Assembly (NCBI RefSeq): GCF_900116425.1 | Contig: NZ_FPAS01000001.1 | Location: 434,001-498,000 of the forward strand | Reading direction: 5' to 3' | From: Lishizhenia tianjinensis | GTDB taxonomy: Bacteria; Bacteroidota; Bacteroidia; Flavobacteriales_D; Crocinitomicaceae | Length of the DNA: 64,000 nucleotides | In this document: in pieces, positions 1 through 8,800 of the stretch | Numbering within the stretch: position 1 is the stretch's first letter | How the letters are laid out: each line of letters opens with the position of its first letter | Notes under the pieces: model-generated | Seen by the model: the letters and a program-made list of their open reading frames with translations, nothing else | The model's database searches: none | Told to the model about the DNA's origin: nothing | Translations under genes and position numbers: made by a program

Positions 1-1
1 G

Positions 2-934
2 TATGTGAACCAATACGATAACTTGGCCAATCGTCAGGCACACTACGAACAAACTGGACCAGAAATTTGGGAGCAAACAGAAGGTAAGATTACTCACTTT
101 GTTGTAGGTGTAGGTACTGGAGGAACGATTTCAGGAGTAGGTAAATTCTTGAAAGAACAAAATCCAGACATTAAAATTTGGGGTATAGATACGTACGGTT
201 CTGTATTTAAAAAATACCACGAAACAGGAATTTTTGATGAAAATGAAATCTATCCTTACATCACTGAAGGGATTGGTGAAGATATTTTACCGAAAAACGT
301 AGATTTCGATATCATAGATAAATTTACAAAGGTTACGGATAAAGATGCTGCTATTTACACACGTAGATTGGCACGTGAAGAAGGAATTTTTGTTGGAAAC
401 TCTGCAGGTGCGGCCATCAAAGGTTTGTTGCAGTTACAAGAGGAGTTGACAGAAGATGATGTTGTGGTTGTTTTATTCCACGATCATGGTTCGCGTTACG
501 TAGGTAAAATGTTTAACGACGATTGGATGCGCGAAAGAGGTTTCTTGGAAGAGACAAAAAAGACAGCATTGGATTTAATTGAAAGTCATGCTAACTTACC
601 TTTAGTTTCTTTAATGAGTGAAGAGTTAATTTCTCATGCTGTTTCTAAAATGCGTGATTTCAAGATCTCTCAAATTCCAGTAATGAAAGACGGAGAGTTT
701 GTAGGTTTGGTAGATGATAAAACAATTTTTGAATTGTTAATCGACAACCCAAGCATCGTTGATGATCCTATTTCTTCAGTAATGAAAGATCCTTTACCTG
801 TTGTAGAAGCTTCTGCAAACATTGATAAGATTTCAAAGTTAATCAACAGAGATACTCCAGCAGTATTGGTGAAATTAGACAACGGAAAATACAATATAAT
901 TACTCGTTACGATATCATAGACGCGATAGCATAA
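2..934 (+). CDS. Cystathionine beta-synthase/cysteine synthase with C-terminal CBS domain pair (5' truncated)
   Basis: This is the C-terminal part of a fold-type II PLP enzyme that makes cystathionine or cysteine from serine derivatives in the cytoplasm. The reading frame is open at the window edge: the first codons read YVNQYDN, an internal family motif, so the GTG at position 5 is not the start and roughly 140 residues are missing. The PLP phosphate loop GTGGTISG and the GNSAGAA segment are visible. From about residue 200 two CBS domains follow, with SQIPVM and GLVDD motifs. CBS pairs in this family usually bind adenosyl ligands and regulate activity. The exact reaction (beta-synthase or cysteine synthase) cannot be decided from this part. 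The stop lies 1 nt before the next gene, which suggests co-transcription. Confidence 0.92.
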   Translation, partial: YVNQYDNLANRQAHYEQTGPEIWEQTEGKITHFVVGVGTGGTISGVGKFLKEQNPDIKIWGIDTYGSVFKKYHETGIFDENEIYPYITEGIGEDILPKNVDFDIIDKFTKVTDKDAAIYTRRLAREEGIFVGNSAGAAIKGLLQLQEELTEDDVVVVLFHDHGSRYVGKMFNDDWMRERGFLEETKKTALDLIESHANLPLVSLMSEELISHAVSKMRDFKISQIPVMKDGEFVGLVDDKTIFELLIDNPSIVDDPISSVMKDPLPVVEASANIDKISKLINRDTPAVLVKLDNGKYNIITRYDIIDAIA

Positions 935-935
935 C

Positions 936-1709
936 ATGGAATTTATTGATCAAATGCATAGAACAATCCGCCTGGGCCAAGTGCCTGAGCGGATTGTTTC
1001 GTTAGTGCCCTCACAAACCGAATTGCTCTACGATTTAGGCCTAGGAGATAGAGTTGTGGGGATTACCAAATTCTGCATACATCCAGAGGAGTGGTTCAGA
1101 AATAAAACCCGCATTGGTGGTACTAAAAATGTAAACCTAGAAAAGGTAAAAGCCCTTCAACCTGATTTGATTATCGGGAATAAGGAGGAGAATGAAAAGT
1201 CAGATATTCTTTCGCTCGAAGAAATAGCTCCAGTTTGGATGTCGGATATCTTTAATTTGGAAGATAGTCTTTCCATGATTAATTCCTTCGGGGAAATGCT
1301 TGATGTGAAGCAGAAAGCGGAAGGATTATGTCAAGACATTACCAAAGAGTTTCAAAAGTTAAAACCGCTTCATCTCAACAAAAAGGTGTTGTATCTGATT
1401 TGGAAAGATCCTTATATGGGGGTTGGTCCCAATACCTTTGTCCATCATATTTTGGAAGACCATCTAGGTGCTATAAATATTTTGGAAGAGGAGAGGTATC
1501 CTGTTTTGGAACTTGCTAATTTAATGCCTCAACCAGAAATGATATTGTTGAGTTCAGAACCCTTTCCTTTTAAAGAAAAACACAGCTTAGAGCTTCAAAT
1601 GCTTTTTCCGAAGGCGGAAATATTGTTGGTAGATGGAGAGTATTTTTCTTGGTATGGTTCTCGACTCTTAGGAGCTCCTCAATACTTTCAGCAACTTTTT
1701 AGTGAATAA
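936..1709 (+). CDS. BtuF-like helical-backbone metal receptor, no signal peptide
   Basis: 257 residues related to BtuF/FhuD-type ABC substrate-binding proteins (two Rossmann-like lobes joined by a helix). Family features are PERIVSLVPSQTELLYDLG near the N-terminus, VVGITKFCIHP, and KVKALQPDLIIG. Classical members are periplasmic and bind corrinoid or iron chelates. This one has neither a signal peptide nor a lipobox, so it is predicted to be cytosolic. No permease or ATPase gene is nearby. The start codon follows the preceding stop by 1 nt, and the 3' end overlaps the convergent next gene by 11 bp. The ligand is unknown. Confidence 0.8.
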   Translation: MEFIDQMHRTIRLGQVPERIVSLVPSQTELLYDLGLGDRVVGITKFCIHPEEWFRNKTRIGGTKNVNLEKVKALQPDLIIGNKEENEKSDILSLEEIAPVWMSDIFNLEDSLSMINSFGEMLDVKQKAEGLCQDITKEFQKLKPLHLNKKVLYLIWKDPYMGVGPNTFVHHILEDHLGAINILEEERYPVLELANLMPQPEMILLSSEPFPFKEKHSLELQMLFPKAEILLVDGEYFSWYGSRLLGAPQYFQQLFSE

Positions 1710-3036
1710 AAGAGAGTAGGTACTTTACCAGTTGTACACTCGCTTCTTGTTGGTTTTTAAATCGAAGTTCTCCTTCAATTCTCAACTGATTATTTTCTAC
1801 CTCATGGGCACAGATTTCGAAATGCTCTACATTGTCCAGGAGAGTGCGAGAGTTTTTATACAAAGGGAAGTTGTTGAGTATGCCCAACATAAAGGGATCT
1901 GTATCCACCGTCAATAAATCTTTAATATCTCCTTTTAACTCAAACTCCTTGGGTTTAGGAGTGCTAATAATTTCAGGGTTTTCATCCATCCCTATATAGA
2001 GTTCGTTGGCACTTAAATGCAGTACATAAAAGTATTCGCCGAGAACTTTTAGAGGAGGAAATTCCATTTTACCAAATTCATCTACAGTTATTCCTTTTGT
2101 TTGAAAATCTTCTACGCGCAAACTATCCTCAAAACGGAATACACCGTTGTATTCTGGTAATAACTTTAACTGCGTGTGATCCGTTTTTAGTTTTACTCCC
2201 TTGTAGTGAAATTGGGTAGAAACGATGTTGGTAGAAGGTATCCCAAGCATTTTTAAGCTGCTGGTAAAGTAGTAATTCAAGGTGTCTGGAAGTTCTCCAG
2301 TAACCGTATTTACCAAGCTTGTATCTTCCTTGATATAATGGAATTTTTGACCTTGCTTTACTTTCACAGGATTCTTTGTACCTATCCCTCGTAGTTCAAT
2401 TTTGTTAGCGATAAGGTTAACCGCAGAAATACTTTCTTGAACATTACTTTCCAAATCTCCAGAAATATATACCTGTATTTGATCTTCCTTATTTTTTGCT
2501 TGAACAAATTTACTGCGAGCGGGAGATTTTATGAGGTCTTGTACCAGTAAATTATCTATGTGTTGTCTAATTTCTTGTGTAAATTCTACATCATTGGTGT
2601 CAGAAATCACCAAGCAGGCTAAGTCGTTATGAAAGCTTATGTAGTAGGGGAAGTCTTTAATTTCGGCTATTTCTGAAGGTGGTGTTTGTGGCTTAAATAA
2701 AATGGCAGTTATAAACTTGTCGTTCCATTTTTCCTGAAATAGTAAAAGTTCATTTTTTGGGAAAAGATGTTTCATCACATCGTTGAAATCACCTTTTTCT
2801 GATTTGTCTAGTTTAATAAGGTCCTTGCGTCTTAGTTTTTGCTTGAAAATAATGTCGCTGATTACAGGACCTAATAACTTTTTATTGTTGACTTTTAATG
2901 CGAAGTAAGTGTCTTGAGGTAAATGATTCTCCAATTTTTCTGGAGTATAGGCCTTGATTTCTTTGAAAACATAAAGTGAGATCCATGAAAAGGAAATCAG
3001 GCTCAGTACAACAAGTAAGTTTTTGATCTTCTGCAT
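1699..3036 (-). CDS. Hypothetical protein with one N-terminal membrane anchor
   Basis: 445 residues with no recognised family. A hydrophobic segment at residues 6-24 (LLVVLSLISFSWISLYVF) is an uncleaved anchor or signal peptide. The remainder is soluble, rich in beta-strand-like stretches and charged residues, so it probably faces the periplasm. It is transcribed convergently with the upstream BtuF-like gene and overlaps its 3' end by 11 bp. It is divergent from the acyltransferase gene, with 141 bp between the two starts. No catalytic motif was recognised. Confidence 0.7.
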   Translation of the reverse strand: MQKIKNLLVVLSLISFSWISLYVFKEIKAYTPEKLENHLPQDTYFALKVNNKKLLGPVISDIIFKQKLRRKDLIKLDKSEKGDFNDVMKHLFPKNELLLFQEKWNDKFITAILFKPQTPPSEIAEIKDFPYYISFHNDLACLVISDTNDVEFTQEIRQHIDNLLVQDLIKSPARSKFVQAKNKEDQIQVYISGDLESNVQESISAVNLIANKIELRGIGTKNPVKVKQGQKFHYIKEDTSLVNTVTGELPDTLNYYFTSSLKMLGIPSTNIVSTQFHYKGVKLKTDHTQLKLLPEYNGVFRFEDSLRVEDFQTKGITVDEFGKMEFPPLKVLGEYFYVLHLSANELYIGMDENPEIISTPKPKEFELKGDIKDLLTVDTDPFMLGILNNFPLYKNSRTLLDNVEHFEICAHEVENNQLRIEGELRFKNQQEASVQLVKYLLSFIH

Positions 3037-3145
3037 TGCTTGTTCTTGTAATTACAAAAATAGCCAAATATTCGGGGCGTAAAGGGAATTTAAAGCTTTA
3101 GTTTAAATAACTTATTTCCTGTTTTGATGTTGATTTTTTAACTCC

Positions 3146-3173
3146 TTGAAACACTGAAAAAAATGTACATTTG
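3146..3173 (+). promoter_or_regulatory. Bacteroidota-type promoter, TTG-N17-TACATTTG
   Basis: TTG at 3146-3148 and TACATTTG at 3166-3173 are separated by 17 bp and match the -33/-7 pattern of the Bacteroidota major sigma factor. The -7 box overlaps the in-frame ATG at 3163, which argues against that ATG as start. Only 4 nt separate the box from the ATG at 3178, so the mRNA may be leaderless. Confidence 0.7.
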
Positions 3174-3177
3174 TGCT

Positions 3178-3735
3178 ATGTCATTTTGGAATGGAATATT
3201 AAGGTTAGCAGGATGGGATGTAGACAAAACAGCTCCTGTTGGTGTAAAGAAAATGGTGATTGTGGTGGGGCCACATACTTCGAATTGGGATTTTGTAATC
3301 GGGTATTTAGCGCTGCGTTCCTACAAGGTTAAGGCTAAGTTTCTCATTAAAAAAGAGCTTTTTGTTGGTCCGCTAGGATGGTTTTTAAAAAGAGCAGGAG
3401 GAATCCCTGTGGATAGAAAAAACAAGAACCATAATTTTACCGATCAAGCGGTGCGTTATTTTACGGACAATGAAGAGATGTTCCTGATTTTTACTCCAGA
3501 GGCAACCCGTAGCTATAACCCGAATTGGAAATTAGGCTTCTATTATATCGCTAAAAGAGCAAAGGTTCCTATTTACATTTGTTATTTAGACTACAAGAAC
3601 AAAAAAGGGGGCTTCTTAAAACCTTTTGAAATGACAGAAGACGTCGATGCTGATATCGCAGAAATCAAAGCTACCTTAAGCCAATTTGAAGGTAGATTTC
3701 CTGAAAACGGAATACGCAGGGTAGAAGAGGAATAA
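3178..3735 (+). CDS. 1-acyl-sn-glycerol-3-phosphate acyltransferase-like protein (PlsC family)
   Basis: 185 residues of the lysophospholipid acyltransferase fold. The catalytic H-x4-D motif is PHTSNWDF. A second block, GGIPVDRKN, and a third, FTPEATRSY, match PlsC-family acceptor-binding motifs (the usual EGTRS appears as PEATRS). The protein is shorter than full PlsC and has no strong membrane segment. In Bacteroidota such short paralogues transfer acyl groups to lyso-lipids, but the acceptor here is unknown. ATG 3178 was chosen over ATG 3163 because the latter lies inside the promoter -7 box. It is convergent with the carotenoid desaturase; the stops are 3 nt apart. Confidence 0.85.
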   Translation: MSFWNGILRLAGWDVDKTAPVGVKKMVIVVGPHTSNWDFVIGYLALRSYKVKAKFLIKKELFVGPLGWFLKRAGGIPVDRKNKNHNFTDQAVRYFTDNEEMFLIFTPEATRSYNPNWKLGFYYIAKRAKVPIYICYLDYKNKKGGFLKPFEMTEDVDADIAEIKATLSQFEGRFPENGIRRVEEE

Positions 3736-3738
3736 CTA

Positions 3739-5208
3739 CTAGAGTTTAAAGTCCTTTTTGGCGTATTCTACAGCTAATTTTGCTGCATTTAAAGCAAGTG
3801 GTATTCCACCTCCTGGGTGAACAGAAACACCAGCGAAATAGAGTCCTTTAATGCTCTTGTGTTTGTTGGAGTGTCTATAAAAAGCGGCAAATTTATTGTT
3901 GCTAGCGTTGCCGTAAATTGCACCCATTTTTCCAAAGTAATCTTTTTCTATACTTACAGGACTCATAACATCTTCCACTTCTATAAGTGTGTTAAGGTCC
4001 ACCTTCAACTCTTTGTTCAACCTCGAGATAATAATGTTGCGTAGGGTAGGTATGGCTTCTTTCCAATCTTGTCCTACATTGTGCGGTACATTCACCATCA
4101 CAAACCAATTCTCACAACCTTTTGGGGCATCACCAGGTACCTCTTTAGAGGTGATGTTTATATATATACTTGGGTCGAAATATATTTGTTTATCGTCAAA
4201 AATAGTATTGAATTCATCTCTGTAATCAGAATTGAAAAAGACATTATGTAGCCCCAATTCAGGAAATTCCTTTTTAATTCCCCAATAGAAAACTACAGCC
4301 GAGCTGGACTTTTCTTGTTTTAGGATGTTGCGAGGAATTTTAACCTTGGGCATAAGTTTCTCGTAGGTGAAGTTAATGTCCATATTAGAAACAATGATAT
4401 CGGCGGAATAAAGGCCATTTTTAGTACGTATACCACTGATGTCTTTACCGTTTAATTCTATTTCCTCTACTTTCTCATTTAGGTGAAATTTCACGCCTAA
4501 ATCTTTGCAGAGTTTCCCCAAAGCACTCGAAATTTGTTGCATGCCTTTTTCGGGTAAATAAATACCTTCATTTACCTCAAGGTGGGAAATCATATTCAGC
4601 ATAGCTGGAGCTTTGTAAGGATCACTTCCGTTGTAGGTTGCAAAACGGTTGAAGAACTGAAGCGTTTTAGGATTGAAAAAGAAGTTTTTGTTTTCGCTGT
4701 GCATGGTTTCAGATAAAGCATACTGGCGAATGTTTAGTAAGGCCTTCACTAATTTCCAACCCAACAAACTTTTGAAATTGTGCAATGACTTCTCTATAAA
4801 CAAAGGTGCGATGAGTTTATAATTACGCGCTGCTTTGTCTAAATATTGATTTAAAGTAACAGGGTTTTCACCTAACTTTTCAGAAAGCAAATTTACTTGT
4901 TCTTCTCGTGAGTTGGGAAGGGTAAAGCGTGTTCCATCGGGGTAGAAATACCTGAATCCTTCTCCAATTTTTTTGTAGGGGAGTTGACAGGGTTTGTTGG
5001 CAAAAGCATAAAGGTCTTCAATATAATTAGGTGCTGTAAAAACAGAAGGTCCAGTATCAAACCTATATTCTCCCATCTGTTTGTTGTTTATTTTTCCACC
5101 TATAAAGGGATTGGCTTCAAATAAATCTACACTACAACCAATTTTGGCCAAACGTACTGCTGCGGCCAAACCTCCTATGCCAGAACCTATTACTATTGCT
5201 TTTTTCAT
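3739..5208 (-). CDS. crtD: Carotenoid desaturase, CrtI/CrtD family (probably 1-hydroxycarotenoid 3,4-desaturase)
   Basis: 489-residue FAD-dependent desaturase of carotenoid biosynthesis. The N-terminus carries the dinucleotide-binding motif AIVIGSGIGGLAAAVRLA. The C-terminus has GLYFAGVSVHPGGGIPLAL, the FAD-contacting signature. The GGGIPL form is closer, from memory, to CrtD-type enzymes of flavobacteria than to phytoene desaturase CrtI, so the CrtD assignment is an inference. No crtB, crtI or hydroxylase gene lies beside it. The ATG at 5208 was chosen because the FAD motif begins immediately after it; the upstream in-frame ATG lies before the gcvT terminator hairpin. See the finding on the hairpin next to this start. 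Confidence 0.8.
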   Translation of the reverse strand: MKKAIVIGSGIGGLAAAVRLAKIGCSVDLFEANPFIGGKINNKQMGEYRFDTGPSVFTAPNYIEDLYAFANKPCQLPYKKIGEGFRYFYPDGTRFTLPNSREEQVNLLSEKLGENPVTLNQYLDKAARNYKLIAPLFIEKSLHNFKSLLGWKLVKALLNIRQYALSETMHSENKNFFFNPKTLQFFNRFATYNGSDPYKAPAMLNMISHLEVNEGIYLPEKGMQQISSALGKLCKDLGVKFHLNEKVEEIELNGKDISGIRTKNGLYSADIIVSNMDINFTYEKLMPKVKIPRNILKQEKSSSAVVFYWGIKKEFPELGLHNVFFNSDYRDEFNTIFDDKQIYFDPSIYINITSKEVPGDAPKGCENWFVMVNVPHNVGQDWKEAIPTLRNIIISRLNKELKVDLNTLIEVEDVMSPVSIEKDYFGKMGAIYGNASNNKFAAFYRHSNKHKSIKGLYFAGVSVHPGGGIPLALNAAKLAVEYAKKDFKL

Positions 5209-5213
5209 ACCAT

Positions 5214-5246
5214 AAAAAAACGGGTATTGAAACTTCAATACCCGTT
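5214..5246 (-). terminator. Rho-independent terminator of gcvT
   Basis: On the minus strand an 11-13 bp perfect stem (arms AACGGGTATTGAA and TTCAATACCCGTT, hairpin 5219-5246) is followed by seven T residues (5214-5220). It lies 17 nt after the gcvT stop and 5 nt before the desaturase ATG, so it separates the two genes. Confidence 0.9.
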
Positions 5247-5263
5247 GGTTAATGTACTAAATT

Positions 5264-6346
5264 TTATCCTTTGTAGAAAGGTAATTTTACCACTTTTGCT
5301 TTTACGTTCTTTTTACGAACCGCAACAAAAATTTCCGTATCCAAATCAGCGTTTTCAACGGTAACATATCCTAATCCTATTCCTTTGTTTAAAGAAGGCG
5401 ACATTGTTCCTGAAGTAACTATACCTATTTCGTTTCCTTGAGCATCAACCAATGGGTAGTCGTGTCTTGGAATACCTTTTTCAACCATTTCGAAGGCAAC
5501 TAACTTACGTTTAACACCTGCTTCTTTTTGTTCTTTTAAAGCATCGGCGTTCACGAAATCTTTGGTGAATTTTGTAATCCATCCTAAACCAGCTTCTAAA
5601 GGAGAAGTTGTATCGTTGATGTCGTTTCCGTATAAACAGTATCCCATCTCTAAACGCAAAGTATCACGTGCTGCTAAACCAATAGGTTTAATTCCGAAGA
5701 CAGCCCCAGCTTTAAACACTTCATTCCATACGTGCTCAGCATCTTCGTTTTTGATGTAAATTTCAAATCCTCCTGAACCTGTGTAACCTGTAGCTGAAAT
5801 GATCACATTCTCTCTTCCAGCAAAAGTTCCCTCTTCGAAAGTGTAGAATTTGATGTTTGCCAAATCAGTGTTCGTTAAGCTTTGCATTGCCTCTGCAGCT
5901 TTTGGTCCTTGAATCGCCAATAAAGAGTATTCTTCTGAAGCGTTCGTCATTTTAGCTCCCATAGTATTGTGAGAAGAAATCCAATTCCAATCTTTTTCTA
6001 TGTTAGAAGCATTCACTACCAATAAATATTTTTCAGCGTTGAAACGGTAGATGATTAAGTCATCAACTATACCACCATCATTGTTTGGCATACAGCTGTA
6101 TTGTGCTTTTCCATCTGTTAATTTACTAGCATCGTTTGTTGAGATTTTTTGAATCAACTCTAAGGCTTTGTCACCTTCAATAAAAAACTCACCCATGTGA
6201 GAAACGTCAAAAACACCAACACCTTCTCTAACAGTTTCGTGTTCTACCTTTACTCCTTCATATTGTACAGGCATGTTATAACCTGCAAAAGGAACCATCT
6301 TTGCGTTTAGTGCTTCGTGCACATGTGTTAAAGCTGTATTTTTCAT
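5264..6346 (-). CDS. gcvT: Glycine cleavage system aminomethyltransferase (T protein)
   Basis: 360 residues, the usual GcvT length. It transfers the methylene group from aminomethylated H protein to tetrahydrofolate and releases ammonia. Typical segments are [24 protein letters not shown], the [14 protein letters not shown] motif, the [18 protein letters not shown] folate-binding region, and the C-terminal [16 protein letters not shown]. It has its own promoter, a leader with a hairpin and a strong terminator, so it is a single-gene transcript. No gcvH or gcvP is in the window. Confidence 0.97.
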   Translation of the reverse strand: MKNTALTHVHEALNAKMVPFAGYNMPVQYEGVKVEHETVREGVGVFDVSHMGEFFIEGDKALELIQKISTNDASKLTDGKAQYSCMPNNDGGIVDDLIIYRFNAEKYLLVVNASNIEKDWNWISSHNTMGAKMTNASEEYSLLAIQGPKAAEAMQSLTNTDLANIKFYTFEEGTFAGRENVIISATGYTGSGGFEIYIKNEDAEHVWNEVFKAGAVFGIKPIGLAARDTLRLEMGYCLYGNDINDTTSPLEAGLGWITKFTKDFVNADALKEQKEAGVKRKLVAFEMVEKGIPRHDYPLVDAQGNEIGIVTSGTMSPSLNKGIGLGYVTVENADLDTEIFVAVRKKNVKAKVVKLPFYKG

Positions 6347-6365
6347 CTCAATCGTGCTTTTTAGG

Positions 6366-6390
6366 GTAAACTATCCCAGTGGGCGTTTAC
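6366..6390 (-). promoter_or_regulatory. Hairpin in the gcvT 5' leader
   Basis: On the minus strand the leader folds as GTAAAC/GTTTAC closing an inner CCC-ACT-GGG hairpin (25 nt). It ends about 20 nt before the gcvT ATG. It does not show the conserved glycine-riboswitch core as I know it. It may be a local translational or stability element. Confidence 0.4.
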
Positions 6391-6429
6391 AATTATAACT
6401 CTAGTTTCTTCGCTTAATAGCCGAGGGCG

Positions 6430-6458
6430 CAAAATTAATAACTTTCGTTAAGCATCAA
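6430..6458 (-). promoter_or_regulatory. gcvT promoter, TTG-N18-TAATTTTG
   Basis: On the minus strand TTG (6456-6458) and TAATTTTG (6430-6437) are 18 bp apart and match the Bacteroidota promoter pattern. The predicted transcript begins near 6425, leaving about 79 nt of leader. Confidence 0.65.
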
Positions 6459-6497
6459 TCAATTTTATTGAAATCCTAACTTTAATTACATTAATTT

Positions 6498-6505
6498 TAT
6501 CTTTG
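6498..6505 (+). promoter_or_regulatory. -7 promoter box TATCTTTG
   Basis: A perfect TAnnTTTG box lies 25 nt before the ATG at 6531. No well-placed TTG -33 element is visible. It probably drives the sugar dehydratase, thioesterase and MORN-protein genes. Confidence 0.55.
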
Positions 6506-6530
6506 CCCACAAGCACTATTTACTTTATTT

Positions 6531-8423
6531 ATGAAATTACCAAGTACGAGTACCCCCAGGTGGATAATCATATTGGGAGATTTATTCATCTCCTTTTTGG
6601 CTCTGGTGATCGCATATTTAATTCGTTTTGATTTCTATTCAGATGTTGTCGAAATAAAAGCAGAGCTTTCCATTGTTGTTTTTTCTCTACCTGTTTTCTT
6701 ATTGATTAAGTATTTGGTTTTTTATACTTATCAGGTTCATAAGGGTTTAGTAAGGTATACTTCAACAGAAGATTTAAAAAGACTGTTTTTAGCCGTGCTG
6801 AGTTCAAGTTTGTTATTTGGCGTAGTGGGCTTGTTTCGATATACCTTAATTGATGAGTACTTTTTATTTCCAACCTCTGTTCTGATTATCGAATTTTTTG
6901 TGTCGCTAGTACTCCTAACAGCAAGTAGGTTTGCCGTAAAAAGTTTGCACCTCGATAAGGTGAAAGACAAACAGAAAATATCCAAACGTGTATTGATATA
7001 CGGTGCAGGAGTTTCTGGTTTAATTACCAAAAGAACCATAGAGAAAGATACTTTGACCGATTATCAAATTATTGGCTTTTTAGATGATAATAAAAAACTT
7101 AAAGGCAATAGGTTAGAGGGTAAAATCATTTACCACACCAGTTCGTTGGAAAAACTCGTGTCAGAGGAAGGGGTGAATGAATTGATTATAGCCATTCAGA
7201 AACCCGACGCCAATAGGAAGAAGGAAATCATTGAAAGAGCGTTAAAGTTGGAGGTGGATGTAGTAAATGTGCCTTCGGTTAAAAGCTGGATAGACGGGGA
7301 GTTTTCTACCAAACAAATTAAAAAGGTGAGGATAGAAGATCTACTCGGAAGAAAACAAATTGTTCTAGATGAGGAGAAGATAAAAGAAGATATACAAGGA
7401 AAAGTTGTGTTAATTACTGGAGCTGCAGGGTCTATTGGTAGCGGTATGGTAAGACAACTTACAAGGTATGGAGCTGAGAAATTGATTTTGTTAGATCAGG
7501 CCGAATCTCCTTTGTACGATCTTCAAAATGAACTCATCAATAACCTAGATTTTCATGATTTTGAATTGGTAGTAGGAGATATAAGATCTTACCACCGCAT
7601 GGATAAACTTTTCCGTACCCGTAAGCCTCAAATGGTGTATCACGCTGCGGCTTACAAACATGTACCTTTAATGGAAGAGAATCCTTCTGAGGCCATGTTG
7701 ACCAACATTAAGGGAACGCGTAATTTGGTGAAATTAAGCGACCAATATGGTGTAGATAAATTTGTGATGATCTCCACAGATAAGGCCGTCAATCCTACCA
7801 ATGTAATGGGGGCTTCTAAACGTGTTGCCGAGCTCTTTGCTCAAGCCATTAATGTTAACTCTAAAACTCAATTTATTACCACAAGGTTTGGAAATGTTTT
7901 GGGTTCGAATGGTTCTGTAATTCCCTTGTTTAGAAAGCAAATTGATCAGGGAGGACCAATAACGGTGACCCATAAGGAGGTGACGCGTTTCTTTATGACC
8001 ATACCTGAAGCATGTCAATTGGTCTTAGAAGCAGGAACCATGGGGAAGGGTGGAGAAATCTTTGTTTTCGACATGGGTGAATCTGTGAAAATTATGGATT
8101 TGGCCAAGAAGATGATACGTTTAAGTGGTTTAGAGTTAGGTAAAGACATAAGTATAAAAGTTACCGGACTAAGACCAGGTGAAAAACTTTATGAAGAGCT
8201 ACTTTCGAATACAGAGAATACGATAGAAACACATCACCCTCAAATATTAAAAGCCATACTACCTCAGGTAGATATGAACAATATTGAGAAGGTGGAGGAG
8301 TTAATAACCTTATTTGATAACCAGGATAATTACCAAATTGTTGGAAGTATGAAGGCTATAGTTCCAGAGTTTAAGAGTAATAATTCCGAATACGAGAGTT
8401 TAGATAATGATAAAGCCAGCTAA
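6531..8423 (+). CDS. Membrane-bound nucleotide-sugar 4,6-dehydratase, WbpM/CapD family
   Basis: 630 residues, the size of WbpM/CapD enzymes that convert UDP-GlcNAc-type sugars to 4-keto-6-deoxy forms for capsule, O-antigen or glycan synthesis. Four hydrophobic helices occupy about residues 10-130. A CoA-binding-like Rossmann domain (VLIYGAGVSGLI) follows, then an SDR domain with GAAGSIGSGMVRQL. The active-site block is STDKAVNPTNVMGASKRVAE, with S415, M426 and K430. Methionine in place of the usual SDR tyrosine is the known WbpM-type Ser-Met-Lys triad, so this is not a defect. The substrate is not determined. The next gene begins 17 nt inside its 3' end. Confidence 0.92.
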   Translation: MKLPSTSTPRWIIILGDLFISFLALVIAYLIRFDFYSDVVEIKAELSIVVFSLPVFLLIKYLVFYTYQVHKGLVRYTSTEDLKRLFLAVLSSSLLFGVVGLFRYTLIDEYFLFPTSVLIIEFFVSLVLLTASRFAVKSLHLDKVKDKQKISKRVLIYGAGVSGLITKRTIEKDTLTDYQIIGFLDDNKKLKGNRLEGKIIYHTSSLEKLVSEEGVNELIIAIQKPDANRKKEIIERALKLEVDVVNVPSVKSWIDGEFSTKQIKKVRIEDLLGRKQIVLDEEKIKEDIQGKVVLITGAAGSIGSGMVRQLTRYGAEKLILLDQAESPLYDLQNELINNLDFHDFELVVGDIRSYHRMDKLFRTRKPQMVYHAAAYKHVPLMEENPSEAMLTNIKGTRNLVKLSDQYGVDKFVMISTDKAVNPTNVMGASKRVAELFAQAINVNSKTQFITTRFGNVLGSNGSVIPLFRKQIDQGGPITVTHKEVTRFFMTIPEACQLVLEAGTMGKGGEIFVFDMGESVKIMDLAKKMIRLSGLELGKDISIKVTGLRPGEKLYEELLSNTENTIETHHPQILKAILPQVDMNNIEKVEELITLFDNQDNYQIVGSMKAIVPEFKSNNSEYESLDNDKAS

Positions 8424-8799
8424 AATTCAAGTACGTTTTGCCGATTGTGATATGATGGGACATGTAAACAATGCTGTTTACCTCAGTTATTTCGAAATGG
8501 CGCGTATGCATTACTTCGAACAAGTTATTGATCAGAAATGGGATTGGAAAAAACAAGGTATAGTATTGGTTAAAAATACAGTTGAATACCTTGCTCCTGT
8601 TTTTCTGCACGATGAACCGAATATCTTCATTAATGTGAGTCATATTGGTAACAAAAGTTTTACCATGACTTATGATTTACAGGTAAACGGCATTACAAAA
8701 ACCAAAGGAGAATCGATTTTGGTTTGTTTTGATTTTATAGCAAATAAAACAGCTGATGTTTATCCAGAAATGAAGGAAGCACTTACGAAAATGGCATAG
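8407..8799 (+). CDS. Acyl-CoA thioesterase, 4-hydroxybenzoyl-CoA thioesterase-like hotdog fold
   Basis: 130-residue single hotdog domain. The signature FADCDMMGHVNNAVYLSYFEMAR holds the catalytic-type Asp of the 4HBT/YbgC family. Members hydrolyse acyl-CoA thioesters in the cytoplasm; the chain-length preference here is unknown. The gene overlaps the dehydratase by 17 nt and ends 1 nt before the next start, so it sits inside an operon. A second, distinct family member is at 62960-63391. Confidence 0.88.
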   Translation: MIKPAKIQVRFADCDMMGHVNNAVYLSYFEMARMHYFEQVIDQKWDWKKQGIVLVKNTVEYLAPVFLHDEPNIFINVSHIGNKSFTMTYDLQVNGITKTKGESILVCFDFIANKTADVYPEMKEALTKMA

Positions 8800-8800
8800 T

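Noticed and set aside
3163-3177. Earlier ATG of the acyltransferase gene
   Set aside because: The -7 promoter box TACATTTG overlaps it.
6531-8423. Missing catalytic tyrosine in the sugar dehydratase as a sign of inactivation
   Set aside because: Methionine at that position with Lys430 is the known WbpM-type active site, so the enzyme need not be defective.
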